Source: Mytilus edulis
Taxonomy: Eukaryota; Mollusca; Bivalvia; Mytilida; Mytilidae
Direction: 5' to 3'
Assembly: GCF_963676685.1 (NCBI RefSeq)
Contig: NC_092348.1
Span: 12,436,867-12,500,866 of the forward strand
DNA length: 64,000 nt
The notes under the pieces were generated by a model that saw only the letters and a program-made list of their open reading frames with translations, had not been told where the DNA came from and ran no database searches. The position numbers and the translations under genes are program-made. Positions 34,369 to 48,500 of this stretch are shown in pieces. Position 1 is the first letter of the stretch. Every line of letters begins with the position of its first letter.

Positions 34369-34471
34369 GCGCAGAGATCACATATCCGTTCCGTTCAATA
34401 CTACGTAACACTACACTCAATATTAAGTGTAGTATTGCGGAGCATGTATGGAACGGATATAATCTCTGCGC
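34369..34471. mobile_element. 103-bp foldback element
   Basis: GCGCAGAGAT...ATATCCGTTCC on the left (34,369-34,392) mirrors GGAACGGATAT...ATCTCTGCGC on the right (34,450-34,471). Inside is a second hairpin built on GTAACACTACACT and AGTGTAGTAT. Almost the whole element can fold. There is no coding capacity, and it is too short to be autonomous. Confidence 0.75.
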
Positions 34472-35960
34472 CTGATATTGCATAGAACTTGAACAATTTA
34501 GACATTTAAACAAAATCTTTTATACTAACGATACTGAGAAGATCCTGAAAATAATTACGTGACCAAACCCAAGTAAGAAATTAACACATCAAAGGAACAT
34601 AAATAGAACCATACAAATACTACATGCTTGCAGGTCCTCGGAAACCATCTCGCATATTAATATCACATCATGCAGAAGTGCACATTATGTGATCCTCTTC
34701 TTTTTTGAGTTTTTGCTGCTATCCAAAATCAAAATTGTGGAACATTTTTTATCGGAATCATTTGGCAATATTTGTAATCTTCTGCTTCTTTGAGTAAATC
34801 TATCCAGGGCTGGAACCCACTCAGCTATAATCTGTGTTCCGTTAACGGATCATTTTTTTAAATGATACATGTATTCAAAAAGAAATTATTCTAAATTCAA
34901 AATGTTTAAAAGAAAAACCCCAATGAAACGTTGCACATGCACAAAATTTAATTACAGGAACGTACATATATACGAAGCACTGAAAGCAGGTTGTCCAATA
35001 TGTAGATTTGATACTAAAAGTAATATCTAAGTAAATAAAATATCTGAACGGTTGGCACTGATTTAGATTAGACTTAGGTGTCTCCTCCATGACAGTCCTG
35101 AAAATGAAAACTAAATATTAAATAAAATACACTGCTATTTTAGTGTTTGGTAAAGGTTTGCTGTCAATATGCACCACAGTGCAACATAGAACCCTATAGG
35201 AGAAAACCAGAGACCTCTTATGTCACAAAACACTATCAAACATCCAAACATACTATCCACATTAATCTGTGTCCACACTTGTATAGATTAAACATATGTA
35301 CTATGTCTACCCAGGCAACCTTTGCCTTGGAATCATATCCTGCAATAGTGCGGTGACAGAAGTGTAAAAAGTCGTCTAGATAGCGAGTTTAATCTCCCCA
35401 AATAACACACGGCTAAAAATGGTCTTAACTTAAAGACAAATATGTCTTCTTTAGTTTTTGCCCTGTCGTCAGAATTTCGTACGGTCACTGTTTTCTAAAA
35501 AGTCGTTTTAATGACTGGTAGTATATTGGAGAGTGTCAACCCCCCTTTTTCAAAATGAAAAAATGTGTATGTTTGCTTACATTTAATTGAAATAGTTTTT
35601 CCGGAAGTTATTTTTATATGTCAAAATATTCCATTCAGTATTTTATTTTCTTCTAATCTATAAAATTTGCGAAGTTTAGACTATTTAAAATTGAGGTAAT
35701 TTTAATTGCAAATTCAGACTCAAACTTTAGTTTTCTCTTCATATTAGTAATAAAAATTATCCAATAATATTTTAAGCATATAATATTTAATAAAACTAAT
35801 TAGTGATAAAAATTTCGGAACCAAAATATGAAAAAAACCTTAAGAAACCAATGGAAAAAGAATGGAGTAAATATCTTCAATTTCAACACGGAACGCAATC
35901 ACTTGCCTTCCGTCACATTTTGTGTATTAGTCAATAATTTGCTCTCAAATGATATATGAA
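34472..35960. other. Left flank of the tandem array; no gene
   Basis: AT-rich. About 35,345-35,490 (GCGGTGACAGAAG, GTTTAATCTCCCC, CCTGTCGTCAG) weakly matches the reverse complement of 57,470-57,605, so a dispersed repeat lies near both flanks of the array. Open frames here are short and not protein-like. Confidence 0.5.
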
Positions 35961-36397
35961 GGTGGCACGGTAGTATTTGCATTCCAGAATTTAGGTTGCT
36001 CTTTTGTGTACCCTACTTAGGTTAATGTATCTAAACAGTGTGATTGGACAAAAAATACAGTATCAACTGAACATACTTTCCCAAACTGAGGGATGAATCA
36101 GGTGTAGAAAAATATGAAATAATTTTACATACAGATGAAAATGAATTTTTGAGAATTTTTTTAAATTTTGTATTCACTGCACCATAAAAGACCTAAAAGT
36201 ACTAGTGGCCTTAGGTTTTTAAAAATAGCAAAAAAAGTAAACGGTCATGATACATATTCAAATTCATTTCTGAATAGTAAAATGAAAGTACTTCAGTTAA
36301 CTGTGAATGTAGAATTTTTTGCAGTGTTAGAAAGTGGTGAAAATTCTAAAAAGGCTATCATTATCCCTTATGGGCCAGGAAATACTACCGTGCCACC
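35961..36397. mobile_element. Element A: 437-bp TTAA-flanked MITE (first of nine copies)
   Basis: An 18-bp perfect terminal inverted repeat, GGTGGCACGGTAGTATTT, flanked by TTAA. TTAA target sites are characteristic of piggyBac-type elements; the family assignment is by target site only. The first copy has TGAA on its left, one change from TTAA. Other copies start at 38,856; 40,524; 43,419; 45,087; 47,982; 49,650; 52,545; 54,213. The 77-codon open frame inside has no ATG at its edge, recurs identically with the DNA, and is not called. Confidence 0.85.
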
Positions 36398-37624
36398 TTA
36401 AGGGGGATATATATTTTAACACTAAATCAATAAAGGAATTTATTTTACCTATGAAATTTGTAAGTTTATCAATAAAAAGTTGATTAAGGGCAACTATGAT
36501 AAAAACAAGCCTTAAATTCCACCCCTGAGAGTAAAAATTGCTGATTCAGCAAATTTTGCCTGATCTGTGGGTAATAATGTAAAAATTTACCTACACAGTA
36601 GAACTTCATTATTTTTATGTAACTTGCAATTCATTTTTAATTATAAATGCTCGCTTTAACTTTTCGCAGTGTCTGACACATGTGCAACCACTGAAATTTG
36701 AGACGCGACATTCTTTGACTGCATGTACATCCTACTATTTTCACCGAAATAAATAAATTGCATAATTTCTTTTTTTTCAACACAAGTACAGCTATACTAG
36801 TTTTCTTCAGGTTTAATTTGTGGTTTTGATGTAACATGACACCACAAGCAGCTTTTGGGGAACCAGTAAGTGGTTAAGGGGTCCTTACTTATTCATTTAG
36901 CTCTCATATTGGTCTGAAATAGAGATAGAAATAAGGGTTTCTTTACATTGACTAGACATTATTTTTGACAAAGAATGTTTTTATGTTGTTATATCAGCAA
37001 GATTAAATGGTTTATTCATTTTCCATGCAAATACTATTAATTGTTAAGATTTTCTGACAGTGTAAAACACAATAAAGGCAAATTGATTATGTAAGGGGAC
37101 ATAATTTAACTTAATGCATACATGAGAAATAGACAAACAGTCAACTTAGAGATGTATTCTAGTACATGTATTGTGAAAAAGATTTTGGAATAATAGTTAA
37201 ATGCAATCTAAAGACTCTTGTTGTATAGCCCTCATAATCTGGAAATGTTTAAAGTAGTATAAGGCATGCTGTAAAATGTGGAATGGACTTTAATCTCATT
37301 TTTCATGGTTTGGTGCTTAAACTGTTTCTTTCAGTCAGATTAACCATAAATAGAGTTGGCAATCCAATAATTCCTCCTGAATCACCATGTTTAACTTCTG
37401 TGTTGATTTGATACATCATATATTTGGGTTTTGTTCACTCCTTAAGTAAAAATGGTAAGATGAAAAAAAAAGTGAAAATCTGCCAGATGGGGTAGGGATG
37501 TAATGTTTCATTTTTTTTTGTAAGAAATAAGTGCAGACTAGTATTCTTTATTGTAATATGTTCCAAAGTAAGAAGTCTATGCATCATAGGTGTCATGACT
37601 GGTTTCAAGCTTGTTATGTCTTGG
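36398..37624. repeat. Block B: 1,227-bp repeat unit (first of twelve copies)
   Basis: Starts TTAAGGGGGATATATATTTT and ends GTCTTGG before the next TTAA. AT-rich, no recognisable gene, RNA gene or transposon end. Reverse-strand frames of 66 and 71 codons are Lys/Leu/Phe-rich and unlike any family I know. Other copies start at 37,625; 39,293; 40,961; 42,188; 43,856; 45,524; 46,751; 48,419; 50,087; 51,314; 52,982. B-B joins (37,625; 42,188; 46,751; 51,314) have a single TTAA. Confidence 0.9.
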
Positions 37625-40600
37625 TTAAGGGGGATATATATTTTAACACTAAATCAATAAAGGAATTTATTTTACCTATGAAATTTGTAAGTTTATCAAT
37701 AAAAAGTTGATTAAGGGCAACTATGATAAAAACAAGCCTTAAATTCCACCCCTGAGAGTAAAAATTGCTGATTCAGCAAATTTTGCCTGATCTGTGGGTA
37801 ATAATGTAAAAATTTACCTACACAGTAGAACTTCATTATTTTTATGTAACTTGCAATTCATTTTTAATTATAAATGCTCGCTTTAACTTTTCGCAGTGTC
37901 TGACACATGTGCAACCACTGAAATTTGAGACGCGACATTCTTTGACTGCATGTACATCCTACTATTTTCACCGAAATAAATAAATTGCATAATTTCTTTT
38001 TTTTCAACACAAGTACAGCTATACTAGTTTTCTTCAGGTTTAATTTGTGGTTTTGATGTAACATGACACCACAAGCAGCTTTTGGGGAACCAGTAAGTGG
38101 TTAAGGGGTCCTTACTTATTCATTTAGCTCTCATATTGGTCTGAAATAGAGATAGAAATAAGGGTTTCTTTACATTGACTAGACATTATTTTTGACAAAG
38201 AATGTTTTTATGTTGTTATATCAGCAAGATTAAATGGTTTATTCATTTTCCATGCAAATACTATTAATTGTTAAGATTTTCTGACAGTGTAAAACACAAT
38301 AAAGGCAAATTGATTATGTAAGGGGACATAATTTAACTTAATGCATACATGAGAAATAGACAAACAGTCAACTTAGAGATGTATTCTAGTACATGTATTG
38401 TGAAAAAGATTTTGGAATAATAGTTAAATGCAATCTAAAGACTCTTGTTGTATAGCCCTCATAATCTGGAAATGTTTAAAGTAGTATAAGGCATGCTGTA
38501 AAATGTGGAATGGACTTTAATCTCATTTTTCATGGTTTGGTGCTTAAACTGTTTCTTTCAGTCAGATTAACCATAAATAGAGTTGGCAATCCAATAATTC
38601 CTCCTGAATCACCATGTTTAACTTCTGTGTTGATTTGATACATCATATATTTGGGTTTTGTTCACTCCTTAAGTAAAAATGGTAAGATGAAAAAAAAAGT
38701 GAAAATCTGCCAGATGGGGTAGGGATGTAATGTTTCATTTTTTTTTGTAAGAAATAAGTGCAGACTAGTATTCTTTATTGTAATATGTTCCAAAGTAAGA
38801 AGTCTATGCATCATAGGTGTCATGACTGGTTTCAAGCTTGTTATGTCTTGGTTAAGGTGGCACGGTAGTATTTGCATTCCAGAATTTAGGTTGCTCTTTT
38901 GTGTACCCTACTTAGGTTAATGTATCTAAACAGTGTGATTGGACAAAAAATACAGTATCAACTGAACATACTTTCCCAAACTGAGGGATGAATCAGGTGT
39001 AGAAAAATATGAAATAATTTTACATACAGATGAAAATGAATTTTTGAGAATTTTTTTAAATTTTGTATTCACTGCACCATAAAAGACCTAAAAGTACTAG
39101 TGGCCTTAGGTTTTTAAAAATAGCAAAAAAAGTAAACGGTCATGATACATATTCAAATTCATTTCTGAATAGTAAAATGAAAGTACTTCAGTTAACTGTG
39201 AATGTAGAATTTTTTGCAGTGTTAGAAAGTGGTGAAAATTCTAAAAAGGCTATCATTATCCCTTATGGGCCAGGAAATACTACCGTGCCACCTTAAGGGG
39301 GATATATATTTTAACACTAAATCAATAAAGGAATTTATTTTACCTATGAAATTTGTAAGTTTATCAATAAAAAGTTGATTAAGGGCAACTATGATAAAAA
39401 CAAGCCTTAAATTCCACCCCTGAGAGTAAAAATTGCTGATTCAGCAAATTTTGCCTGATCTGTGGGTAATAATGTAAAAATTTACCTACACAGTAGAACT
39501 TCATTATTTTTATGTAACTTGCAATTCATTTTTAATTATAAATGCTCGCTTTAACTTTTCGCAGTGTCTGACACATGTGCAACCACTGAAATTTGAGACG
39601 CGACATTCTTTGACTGCATGTACATCCTACTATTTTCACCGAAATAAATAAATTGCATAATTTCTTTTTTTTCAACACAAGTACAGCTATACTAGTTTTC
39701 TTCAGGTTTAATTTGTGGTTTTGATGTAACATGACACCACAAGCAGCTTTTGGGGAACCAGTAAGTGGTTAAGGGGTCCTTACTTATTCATTTAGCTCTC
39801 ATATTGGTCTGAAATAGAGATAGAAATAAGGGTTTCTTTACATTGACTAGACATTATTTTTGACAAAGAATGTTTTTATGTTGTTATATCAGCAAGATTA
39901 AATGGTTTATTCATTTTCCATGCAAATACTATTAATTGTTAAGATTTTCTGACAGTGTAAAACACAATAAAGGCAAATTGATTATGTAAGGGGACATAAT
40001 TTAACTTAATGCATACATGAGAAATAGACAAACAGTCAACTTAGAGATGTATTCTAGTACATGTATTGTGAAAAAGATTTTGGAATAATAGTTAAATGCA
40101 ATCTAAAGACTCTTGTTGTATAGCCCTCATAATCTGGAAATGTTTAAAGTAGTATAAGGCATGCTGTAAAATGTGGAATGGACTTTAATCTCATTTTTCA
40201 TGGTTTGGTGCTTAAACTGTTTCTTTCAGTCAGATTAACCATAAATAGAGTTGGCAATCCAATAATTCCTCCTGAATCACCATGTTTAACTTCTGTGTTG
40301 ATTTGATACATCATATATTTGGGTTTTGTTCACTCCTTAAGTAAAAATGGTAAGATGAAAAAAAAAGTGAAAATCTGCCAGATGGGGTAGGGATGTAATG
40401 TTTCATTTTTTTTTGTAAGAAATAAGTGCAGACTAGTATTCTTTATTGTAATATGTTCCAAAGTAAGAAGTCTATGCATCATAGGTGTCATGACTGGTTT
40501 CAAGCTTGTTATGTCTTGGTTAAGGTGGCACGGTAGTATTTGCATTCCAGAATTTAGGTTGCTCTTTTGTGTACCCTACTTAGGTTAATGTATCTAAACA

Positions 40601-40960
40601 GTGTGATTGGACAAAAAATACAGTATCAACTGAACATACTTTCCCAAACTGAGGGATGAATCAGGTGTAGAAAAATATGAAATAATTTTACATACAGATG
40701 AAAATGAATTTTTGAGAATTTTTTTAAATTTTGTATTCACTGCACCATAAAAGACCTAAAAGTACTAGTGGCCTTAGGTTTTTAAAAATAGCAAAAAAAG
40801 TAAACGGTCATGATACATATTCAAATTCATTTCTGAATAGTAAAATGAAAGTACTTCAGTTAACTGTGAATGTAGAATTTTTTGCAGTGTTAGAAAGTGG
40901 TGAAAATTCTAAAAAGGCTATCATTATCCCTTATGGGCCAGGAAATACTACCGTGCCACC
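36398..40960. repeat. Higher-order unit 1 (BBABA)
   Basis: 4,563 bp. The second B (37,625-38,851) carries the common C in GAGACGCGACATT. Confidence 0.9.
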
Positions 40961-43900
40961 TTAAGGGGGATATATATTTTAACACTAAATCAATAAAGGA
41001 ATTTATTTTACCTATGAAATTTGTAAGTTTATCAATAAAAAGTTGATTAAGGGCAACTATGATAAAAACAAGCCTTAAATTCCACCCCTGAGAGTAAAAA
41101 TTGCTGATTCAGCAAATTTTGCCTGATCTGTGGGTAATAATGTAAAAATTTACCTACACAGTAGAACTTCATTATTTTTATGTAACTTGCAATTCATTTT
41201 TAATTATAAATGCTCGCTTTAACTTTTCGCAGTGTCTGACACATGTGCAACCACTGAAATTTGAGACGCGACATTCTTTGACTGCATGTACATCCTACTA
41301 TTTTCACCGAAATAAATAAATTGCATAATTTCTTTTTTTTCAACACAAGTACAGCTATACTAGTTTTCTTCAGGTTTAATTTGTGGTTTTGATGTAACAT
41401 GACACCACAAGCAGCTTTTGGGGAACCAGTAAGTGGTTAAGGGGTCCTTACTTATTCATTTAGCTCTCATATTGGTCTGAAATAGAGATAGAAATAAGGG
41501 TTTCTTTACATTGACTAGACATTATTTTTGACAAAGAATGTTTTTATGTTGTTATATCAGCAAGATTAAATGGTTTATTCATTTTCCATGCAAATACTAT
41601 TAATTGTTAAGATTTTCTGACAGTGTAAAACACAATAAAGGCAAATTGATTATGTAAGGGGACATAATTTAACTTAATGCATACATGAGAAATAGACAAA
41701 CAGTCAACTTAGAGATGTATTCTAGTACATGTATTGTGAAAAAGATTTTGGAATAATAGTTAAATGCAATCTAAAGACTCTTGTTGTATAGCCCTCATAA
41801 TCTGGAAATGTTTAAAGTAGTATAAGGCATGCTGTAAAATGTGGAATGGACTTTAATCTCATTTTTCATGGTTTGGTGCTTAAACTGTTTCTTTCAGTCA
41901 GATTAACCATAAATAGAGTTGGCAATCCAATAATTCCTCCTGAATCACCATGTTTAACTTCTGTGTTGATTTGATACATCATATATTTGGGTTTTGTTCA
42001 CTCCTTAAGTAAAAATGGTAAGATGAAAAAAAAAGTGAAAATCTGCCAGATGGGGTAGGGATGTAATGTTTCATTTTTTTTTGTAAGAAATAAGTGCAGA
42101 CTAGTATTCTTTATTGTAATATGTTCCAAAGTAAGAAGTCTATGCATCATAGGTGTCATGACTGGTTTCAAGCTTGTTATGTCTTGGTTAAGGGGGATAT
42201 ATATTTTAACACTAAATCAATAAAGGAATTTATTTTACCTATGAAATTTGTAAGTTTATCAATAAAAAGTTGATTAAGGGCAACTATGATAAAAACAAGC
42301 CTTAAATTCCACCCCTGAGAGTAAAAATTGCTGATTCAGCAAATTTTGCCTGATCTGTGGGTAATAATGTAAAAATTTACCTACACAGTAGAACTTCATT
42401 ATTTTTATGTAACTTGCAATTCATTTTTAATTATAAATGCTCGCTTTAACTTTTCGCAGTGTCTGACACATGTGCAACCACTGAAATTTGAGACGAGACA
42501 TTCTTTGACTGCATGTACATCCTACTATTTTCACCGAAATAAATAAATTGCATAATTTCTTTTTTTTCAACACAAGTACAGCTATACTAGTTTTCTTCAG
42601 GTTTAATTTGTGGTTTTGATGTAACATGACACCACAAGCAGCTTTTGGGGAACCAGTAAGTGGTTAAGGGGTCCTTACTTATTCATTTAGCTCTCATATT
42701 GGTCTGAAATAGAGATAGAAATAAGGGTTTCTTTACATTGACTAGACATTATTTTTGACAAAGAATGTTTTTATGTTGTTATATCAGCAAGATTAAATGG
42801 TTTATTCATTTTCCATGCAAATACTATTAATTGTTAAGATTTTCTGACAGTGTAAAACACAATAAAGGCAAATTGATTATGTAAGGGGACATAATTTAAC
42901 TTAATGCATACATGAGAAATAGACAAACAGTCAACTTAGAGATGTATTCTAGTACATGTATTGTGAAAAAGATTTTGGAATAATAGTTAAATGCAATCTA
43001 AAGACTCTTGTTGTATAGCCCTCATAATCTGGAAATGTTTAAAGTAGTATAAGGCATGCTGTAAAATGTGGAATGGACTTTAATCTCATTTTTCATGGTT
43101 TGGTGCTTAAACTGTTTCTTTCAGTCAGATTAACCATAAATAGAGTTGGCAATCCAATAATTCCTCCTGAATCACCATGTTTAACTTCTGTGTTGATTTG
43201 ATACATCATATATTTGGGTTTTGTTCACTCCTTAAGTAAAAATGGTAAGATGAAAAAAAAAGTGAAAATCTGCCAGATGGGGTAGGGATGTAATGTTTCA
43301 TTTTTTTTTGTAAGAAATAAGTGCAGACTAGTATTCTTTATTGTAATATGTTCCAAAGTAAGAAGTCTATGCATCATAGGTGTCATGACTGGTTTCAAGC
43401 TTGTTATGTCTTGGTTAAGGTGGCACGGTAGTATTTGCATTCCAGAATTTAGGTTGCTCTTTTGTGTACCCTACTTAGGTTAATGTATCTAAACAGTGTG
43501 ATTGGACAAAAAATACAGTATCAACTGAACATACTTTCCCAAACTGAGGGATGAATCAGGTGTAGAAAAATATGAAATAATTTTACATACAGATGAAAAT
43601 GAATTTTTGAGAATTTTTTTAAATTTTGTATTCACTGCACCATAAAAGACCTAAAAGTACTAGTGGCCTTAGGTTTTTAAAAATAGCAAAAAAAGTAAAC
43701 GGTCATGATACATATTCAAATTCATTTCTGAATAGTAAAATGAAAGTACTTCAGTTAACTGTGAATGTAGAATTTTTTGCAGTGTTAGAAAGTGGTGAAA
43801 ATTCTAAAAAGGCTATCATTATCCCTTATGGGCCAGGAAATACTACCGTGCCACCTTAAGGGGGATATATATTTTAACACTAAATCAATAAAGGAATTTA

Positions 43901-45523
43901 TTTTACCTATGAAATTTGTAAGTTTATCAATAAAAAGTTGATTAAGGGCAACTATGATAAAAACAAGCCTTAAATTCCACCCCTGAGAGTAAAAATTGCT
44001 GATTCAGCAAATTTTGCCTGATCTGTGGGTAATAATGTAAAAATTTACCTACACAGTAGAACTTCATTATTTTTATGTAACTTGCAATTCATTTTTAATT
44101 ATAAATGCTCGCTTTAACTTTTCGCAGTGTCTGACACATGTGCAACCACTGAAATTTGAGACGCGACATTCTTTGACTGCATGTACATCCTACTATTTTC
44201 ACCGAAATAAATAAATTGCATAATTTCTTTTTTTTCAACACAAGTACAGCTATACTAGTTTTCTTCAGGTTTAATTTGTGGTTTTGATGTAACATGACAC
44301 CACAAGCAGCTTTTGGGGAACCAGTAAGTGGTTAAGGGGTCCTTACTTATTCATTTAGCTCTCATATTGGTCTGAAATAGAGATAGAAATAAGGGTTTCT
44401 TTACATTGACTAGACATTATTTTTGACAAAGAATGTTTTTATGTTGTTATATCAGCAAGATTAAATGGTTTATTCATTTTCCATGCAAATACTATTAATT
44501 GTTAAGATTTTCTGACAGTGTAAAACACAATAAAGGCAAATTGATTATGTAAGGGGACATAATTTAACTTAATGCATACATGAGAAATAGACAAACAGTC
44601 AACTTAGAGATGTATTCTAGTACATGTATTGTGAAAAAGATTTTGGAATAATAGTTAAATGCAATCTAAAGACTCTTGTTGTATAGCCCTCATAATCTGG
44701 AAATGTTTAAAGTAGTATAAGGCATGCTGTAAAATGTGGAATGGACTTTAATCTCATTTTTCATGGTTTGGTGCTTAAACTGTTTCTTTCAGTCAGATTA
44801 ACCATAAATAGAGTTGGCAATCCAATAATTCCTCCTGAATCACCATGTTTAACTTCTGTGTTGATTTGATACATCATATATTTGGGTTTTGTTCACTCCT
44901 TAAGTAAAAATGGTAAGATGAAAAAAAAAGTGAAAATCTGCCAGATGGGGTAGGGATGTAATGTTTCATTTTTTTTTGTAAGAAATAAGTGCAGACTAGT
45001 ATTCTTTATTGTAATATGTTCCAAAGTAAGAAGTCTATGCATCATAGGTGTCATGACTGGTTTCAAGCTTGTTATGTCTTGGTTAAGGTGGCACGGTAGT
45101 ATTTGCATTCCAGAATTTAGGTTGCTCTTTTGTGTACCCTACTTAGGTTAATGTATCTAAACAGTGTGATTGGACAAAAAATACAGTATCAACTGAACAT
45201 ACTTTCCCAAACTGAGGGATGAATCAGGTGTAGAAAAATATGAAATAATTTTACATACAGATGAAAATGAATTTTTGAGAATTTTTTTAAATTTTGTATT
45301 CACTGCACCATAAAAGACCTAAAAGTACTAGTGGCCTTAGGTTTTTAAAAATAGCAAAAAAAGTAAACGGTCATGATACATATTCAAATTCATTTCTGAA
45401 TAGTAAAATGAAAGTACTTCAGTTAACTGTGAATGTAGAATTTTTTGCAGTGTTAGAAAGTGGTGAAAATTCTAAAAAGGCTATCATTATCCCTTATGGG
45501 CCAGGAAATACTACCGTGCCACC
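40961..45523. repeat. Higher-order unit 2 (BBABA)
   Basis: 4,563 bp. The second B (42,188-43,414) carries A in place of C at 42,496 (GAGACGAGACATT). Confidence 0.9.
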
Positions 45524-48500
45524 TTAAGGGGGATATATATTTTAACACTAAATCAATAAAGGAATTTATTTTACCTATGAAATTTGTAAGTTTATCAATA
45601 AAAAGTTGATTAAGGGCAACTATGATAAAAACAAGCCTTAAATTCCACCCCTGAGAGTAAAAATTGCTGATTCAGCAAATTTTGCCTGATCTGTGGGTAA
45701 TAATGTAAAAATTTACCTACACAGTAGAACTTCATTATTTTTATGTAACTTGCAATTCATTTTTAATTATAAATGCTCGCTTTAACTTTTCGCAGTGTCT
45801 GACACATGTGCAACCACTGAAATTTGAGACGCGACATTCTTTGACTGCATGTACATCCTACTATTTTCACCGAAATAAATAAATTGCATAATTTCTTTTT
45901 TTTCAACACAAGTACAGCTATACTAGTTTTCTTCAGGTTTAATTTGTGGTTTTGATGTAACATGACACCACAAGCAGCTTTTGGGGAACCAGTAAGTGGT
46001 TAAGGGGTCCTTACTTATTCATTTAGCTCTCATATTGGTCTGAAATAGAGATAGAAATAAGGGTTTCTTTACATTGACTAGACATTATTTTTGACAAAGA
46101 ATGTTTTTATGTTGTTATATCAGCAAGATTAAATGGTTTATTCATTTTCCATGCAAATACTATTAATTGTTAAGATTTTCTGACAGTGTAAAACACAATA
46201 AAGGCAAATTGATTATGTAAGGGGACATAATTTAACTTAATGCATACATGAGAAATAGACAAACAGTCAACTTAGAGATGTATTCTAGTACATGTATTGT
46301 GAAAAAGATTTTGGAATAATAGTTAAATGCAATCTAAAGACTCTTGTTGTATAGCCCTCATAATCTGGAAATGTTTAAAGTAGTATAAGGCATGCTGTAA
46401 AATGTGGAATGGACTTTAATCTCATTTTTCATGGTTTGGTGCTTAAACTGTTTCTTTCAGTCAGATTAACCATAAATAGAGTTGGCAATCCAATAATTCC
46501 TCCTGAATCACCATGTTTAACTTCTGTGTTGATTTGATACATCATATATTTGGGTTTTGTTCACTCCTTAAGTAAAAATGGTAAGATGAAAAAAAAAGTG
46601 AAAATCTGCCAGATGGGGTAGGGATGTAATGTTTCATTTTTTTTTGTAAGAAATAAGTGCAGACTAGTATTCTTTATTGTAATATGTTCCAAAGTAAGAA
46701 GTCTATGCATCATAGGTGTCATGACTGGTTTCAAGCTTGTTATGTCTTGGTTAAGGGGGATATATATTTTAACACTAAATCAATAAAGGAATTTATTTTA
46801 CCTATGAAATTTGTAAGTTTATCAATAAAAAGTTGATTAAGGGCAACTATGATAAAAACAAGCCTTAAATTCCACCCCTGAGAGTAAAAATTGCTGATTC
46901 AGCAAATTTTGCCTGATCTGTGGGTAATAATGTAAAAATTTACCTACACAGTAGAACTTCATTATTTTTATGTAACTTGCAATTCATTTTTAATTATAAA
47001 TGCTCGCTTTAACTTTTCGCAGTGTCTGACACATGTGCAACCACTGAAATTTGAGACGCGACATTCTTTGACTGCATGTACATCCTACTATTTTCACCGA
47101 AATAAATAAATTGCATAATTTCTTTTTTTTCAACACAAGTACAGCTATACTAGTTTTCTTCAGGTTTAATTTGTGGTTTTGATGTAACATGACACCACAA
47201 GCAGCTTTTGGGGAACCAGTAAGTGGTTAAGGGGTCCTTACTTATTCATTTAGCTCTCATATTGGTCTGAAATAGAGATAGAAATAAGGGTTTCTTTACA
47301 TTGACTAGACATTATTTTTGACAAAGAATGTTTTTATGTTGTTATATCAGCAAGATTAAATGGTTTATTCATTTTCCATGCAAATACTATTAATTGTTAA
47401 GATTTTCTGACAGTGTAAAACACAATAAAGGCAAATTGATTATGTAAGGGGACATAATTTAACTTAATGCATACATGAGAAATAGACAAACAGTCAACTT
47501 AGAGATGTATTCTAGTACATGTATTGTGAAAAAGATTTTGGAATAATAGTTAAATGCAATCTAAAGACTCTTGTTGTATAGCCCTCATAATCTGGAAATG
47601 TTTAAAGTAGTATAAGGCATGCTGTAAAATGTGGAATGGACTTTAATCTCATTTTTCATGGTTTGGTGCTTAAACTGTTTCTTTCAGTCAGATTAACCAT
47701 AAATAGAGTTGGCAATCCAATAATTCCTCCTGAATCACCATGTTTAACTTCTGTGTTGATTTGATACATCATATATTTGGGTTTTGTTCACTCCTTAAGT
47801 AAAAATGGTAAGATGAAAAAAAAAGTGAAAATCTGCCAGATGGGGTAGGGATGTAATGTTTCATTTTTTTTTGTAAGAAATAAGTGCAGACTAGTATTCT
47901 TTATTGTAATATGTTCCAAAGTAAGAAGTCTATGCATCATAGGTGTCATGACTGGTTTCAAGCTTGTTATGTCTTGGTTAAGGTGGCACGGTAGTATTTG
48001 CATTCCAGAATTTAGGTTGCTCTTTTGTGTACCCTACTTAGGTTAATGTATCTAAACAGTGTGATTGGACAAAAAATACAGTATCAACTGAACATACTTT
48101 CCCAAACTGAGGGATGAATCAGGTGTAGAAAAATATGAAATAATTTTACATACAGATGAAAATGAATTTTTGAGAATTTTTTTAAATTTTGTATTCACTG
48201 CACCATAAAAGACCTAAAAGTACTAGTGGCCTTAGGTTTTTAAAAATAGCAAAAAAAGTAAACGGTCATGATACATATTCAAATTCATTTCTGAATAGTA
48301 AAATGAAAGTACTTCAGTTAACTGTGAATGTAGAATTTTTTGCAGTGTTAGAAAGTGGTGAAAATTCTAAAAAGGCTATCATTATCCCTTATGGGCCAGG
48401 AAATACTACCGTGCCACCTTAAGGGGGATATATATTTTAACACTAAATCAATAAAGGAATTTATTTTACCTATGAAATTTGTAAGTTTATCAATAAAAAG

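Noticed and set aside
36168..36401. 77-codon frame in element A, repeated nine times
   Set aside because: No ATG at its start, it ends inside the terminal inverted repeat, and it recurs only because the DNA does.
36637..36837. 66- and 71-codon reverse frames in block B, repeated along the array
   Set aside because: Low-complexity Lys/Leu/Phe-rich sequence without family resemblance; repetition reflects DNA amplification, not selection on protein.
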